Source: PALSA-894 sp963828625 (GTDB lineage: Bacteria > Pseudomonadota > Alphaproteobacteria > Rhizobiales > Xanthobacteraceae). From it: 64,000 nt of DNA. A program made the position numbers and the translations under genes. Location: the NCBI GenBank assembly GCA_963828625.1, contig CAWHEX010000004.1:62001-126000 (forward strand), written 5' to 3'. The notes beneath the pieces were generated by a model. It was not told where the DNA came from. It saw only the letters and a program-made list of their open reading frames with translations, and made no database searches. Shown one piece after another: positions 62,265 to 64,000 of this stretch (positions within the stretch are counted from its first letter, which is position 1; each line of letters starts with the position of its first letter).

Positions 62265-62709
62265 CTAGCTGGACTTGATATCCAGATTGGCGATGGTTGC
62301 GAGCGCGACCGCAACCAGCTTCTCCGCGCCATCGATACGGCAGAAAACCTTTGCTTCCACGACGGTGAGCAGCCGGCCGGGCTTTCACGACCTCGGCGCG
62401 GCAAGTCAGGCGGTCGCCGGTCGAGGGCGCGACTAGGTTGACCTTGTATTCGGCCGTGATGACGCTGCGCCTCGCACGATCGATCATCGTGCCGGCCGCG
62501 GCGGTGGTCGCGTTGTCGACCAGATAGGCGAGCACGCCGCCGTGGAAGAGGCCGTTCTGCTGCAGCACCTCCGGCCTGCGGTCGAGCGCCATCACGACGA
62601 CGCCCGGCTCGATCGACACCACCTGCGCGCCGACCAGCTTCGTGAACCCCTGCGACTCGAGCGTGGATTTGATCGCGGCGGCGACGGCCGGGAAGGGCGT
62701 GTCGGACAT
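62265..62709 (-). CDS. PaaI-type hotdog thioesterase (one frameshift)
   Basis: About 147 residues. The active-site segment NGLFHGGVLAYLVDNA (HGG) and TAEYKVNLVAPSTGDRL identify the PaaI group. Frame changes near 62385; the end reads VVEAKVFCRIDGAEKLVAV and finishes NLDIKSS with the stop at 62265-62267. GGGGGAG upstream of the ATG on the minus strand. Convergent with the methyltransferase. Confidence 0.82.
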
Positions 62710-62825
62710 CGGGTGCTCCCCCTTAACGCCGTGCATTGTGGACGCGCGGTCCGGCGTTGTCATTCCGCCTTGCGCCGCACGCATGCGCACGCCGCCGGGG
62801 CATCGATTGCGCGCGCCGCGCCGTC

Positions 62826-63572
62826 ATGGGACAGGGGGGCATGTCGCTGCCCGCCGCGCCGCCGGTTTCCGTACTGTCAGCCTATCTGGCGGGCTTTCGC
62901 GCCACGTGGACCTCGGTATTCAGCTACGTGCTGTTCGGCACCTACATCGGCATCGGTGCGCTCGCGCATGATTTCGGCTTCAGCGTCGTGTGGGCGCTGC
63001 TGTCGACCATCCTGGTGTGGGCGGGGCCGGCGCAGGTGATCCTGATTTCGACACTCGGCGCGGGTGCGAGCCTGTTCGAGGTCGGTGCTGCGGTGGGGCT
63101 GTCGAGCGTGCGTCTCCTGCCGATGGTCGTCGCCATGCTGCCGATGCTGCGGCGGCCGGACATGCCCACGTGGAAGCTTGTGCTGCCGGCGCATTTCACC
63201 GCGGTGAGCATGTGGGTGGAGGCGATGCGGCTCCTGCCGGGCGTGCCGCGCGAGAACCGCGTTTCGTTCTGCAACGGGCTCGGGACCGGCTATGGCATCA
63301 CGGCGATGACCGCGACCGTCGTCGGCTTCTATCTCGCCGCCAAGCTGCCGCCGCTGATGAGCGCCGGGCTGTTGTTTCTCACGCCGCTCGCCTTCCTGAT
63401 GTCCACGCTGCGCAACGGGCGCATGCTGGTGGATCGGCTCGCGCTCGGCTTCGGGCTCGTGCTCGGCCCGCTGTTCGCCGCGTGGCAGATCGGGCTCGAC
63501 TTGATGTGGAGCGGCATCGCGGCCGGAACGGCGGCTTATCTGGTGCACCGCTTCCGCGAGGCGATGCGATGA
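62826..63572 (+). CDS. azlC: AzlC family branched-chain amino acid exporter, large subunit
   Basis: About 248 residues and seven or eight membrane helices: YVLFGTYIGIGALAHDFGFS, VWAGPAQVILISTLGAG, GLSSVRLLPMVVAMLP and AHFTAVSMWVEAM, the AzlC/YgaZ pattern. It works with a small AzlD subunit that follows with ATGA overlap. ATG 62841 is an alternative start, but the G-run then lies very close. The open frame further upstream is not typical. Confidence 0.88.
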   Translation: MGQGGMSLPAAPPVSVLSAYLAGFRATWTSVFSYVLFGTYIGIGALAHDFGFSVVWALLSTILVWAGPAQVILISTLGAGASLFEVGAAVGLSSVRLLPMVVAMLPMLRRPDMPTWKLVLPAHFTAVSMWVEAMRLLPGVPRENRVSFCNGLGTGYGITAMTATVVGFYLAAKLPPLMSAGLLFLTPLAFLMSTLRNGRMLVDRLALGFGLVLGPLFAAWQIGLDLMWSGIAAGTAAYLVHRFREAMR

Positions 63573-63918
63573 GCACGTTGTCCGGAGAAATGGCGGCGTA
63601 CCTCGCGCTGATCGTCGCGGGCTTCCTGCCAAGCGAAGTGTGGCGCTGGCTCGGCGTCGTCTTCGCCAGCGGGCTGAGCGAGGATTCCGAGATCGTTGTA
63701 TGGGTGAGGGCGGTCGCGACCGCGATCCTTGCCGGCGTGATCGCCAAGCTCACCATTTTCGCACCCGGCGTGCTCGCGACCGTGCCGACGCCGGTGCGGC
63801 TCGGCGCGGTGGTGGTCGGCTTCCTGGCGTTTCTGCGATCCGCCGCTCGGTGTTCGCCGGCGTGATCGGCGGCGAGATCGCACTAACACTCGGCGCGCTC
63901 CTGTTGGCGGTAGGCTGA
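63569..63918 (+). CDS. azlD: AzlD family small subunit (one frameshift)
   Basis: About 116 residues and three or four membrane helices: AAYLALIVAGFLPSEVWRWLGV, VRAVATAILAGVIAKLTIF, VRLGAVVVGFLAF. A one-base indel near 63832 shifts the last part, which reads IRRSVFAGVIGGEIALTLGALLL. It pairs with AzlC for export of branched-chain amino acids. The ATG overlaps the azlC stop. Confidence 0.82.
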
Positions 63919-64000
63919 GCGCTGCGGCGCGTGCTTGCTCATCAATCCGAACAGTCGCGCGACACGACCGCGATCGATGATCGCCATCGCGCAGGCCTGC
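63919..64000 (-). other. Window end, possible partial minus-strand gene
   Basis: The last 82 bases are open on the minus strand, with a peptide beginning AMAIIDRGRVARLFGLMSK. This could be the end of a gene lying outside the window. I cannot name it, and no stop before azlD is seen in that frame. Confidence 0.2.

Overview
The window is a GC-rich chromosomal segment of an alphaproteobacterium. The best fit is order Hyphomicrobiales, near Bradyrhizobium/Nitrobacteraceae or Xanthobacteraceae (Pseudolabrys-like). The evidence is a MipZ-type ParA ATPase beside panC, clpS-clpA, a phasin, DUF1236, DUF1489 and DUF2171 proteins, a stand-alone FliN-like protein, Bug and TRAP solute receptors, a D(-)-tartrate dehydratase homologue and TadG-like pilus proteins. 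I see no rRNA, CRISPR array, insertion sequence, prophage or conjugative gene. One tRNA gene, tRNA-Leu(GAG), is present.

Layout. 0-4.3 kb: the 3' end of propionyl-CoA carboxylase alpha, a stress-type SDR, a run of small genes (gamma-glutamylcyclotransferase, acylphosphatase), lipB and a FliN-like gene. 4.3-11.1 kb: tRNA-Leu, small exported proteins, mgtE, isovaleryl-CoA dehydrogenase, two thioesterases and two tandem aldo/keto reductases. 11.1-15.9 kb: the least ordinary locus. It has a minus-strand set of a tandem-repeat peptide, an unknown-function (DUF6065-like) protein and an EamA permease, divergent from a large BTAD/TolB-like/TPR regulator. 15.9-25.3 kb: RraA-like, YdcF, DUF3253, HdeA-like, TetR, DUF599, rhodanese, two tandem glutathione S-transferases followed by a VOC protein, CsbD, a Bug receptor, DUF1330 and D-tartrate dehydratase. 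25.3-35 kb: DUF1236, methylcrotonyl-CoA carboxylase beta, DUF4345, a methyltransferase, a DsbA-like isomerase, a crotonase, cspA and a TRAP transporter (dctPQM). 35-43.5 kb: a second EamA permease, many small exported or unknown proteins, a short-chain dehydrogenase, a GGDEF protein and a second Bug receptor. 43.5-49.2 kb: methylcrotonyl-CoA carboxylase alpha, DUF1489, a Leu/Ile/Val-type receptor and an intradiol dioxygenase. 49.2-58 kb: panC, mipZ, a VWA protein, a membrane J-domain protein, a SPOR-tailed D,D-carboxypeptidase, a phasin and two TadG-like VWA pilins. 58-64 kb: clpS-clpA, a methyltransferase, a PaaI thioesterase and azlCD.

How the genes work together. Leucine catabolism is represented by ivd, mccB and mccA, which are dispersed over about 40 kb rather than joined in one operon. 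Solute capture (two Bug receptors, one LivK-like receptor, one TRAP system) lies beside catabolic enzymes for organic and aromatic acids. Envelope and stress functions (D,D-carboxypeptidase, TadG-like proteins, Csp, CsbD, ClpAP) fill much of the rest.

A caution applies throughout. Roughly 40 one-base indels break otherwise well-conserved genes. They cluster at 0-3 kb, 15.7-49 kb and 62-64 kb and are essentially absent from 3-15.6 kb and 49.2-62.2 kb. Both insertions and deletions occur, often within G/C runs, and they hit indispensable-looking genes. I read most of them as uncorrected sequence errors rather than mass pseudogenisation. Coordinates of such genes are given for the whole reconstructed gene.
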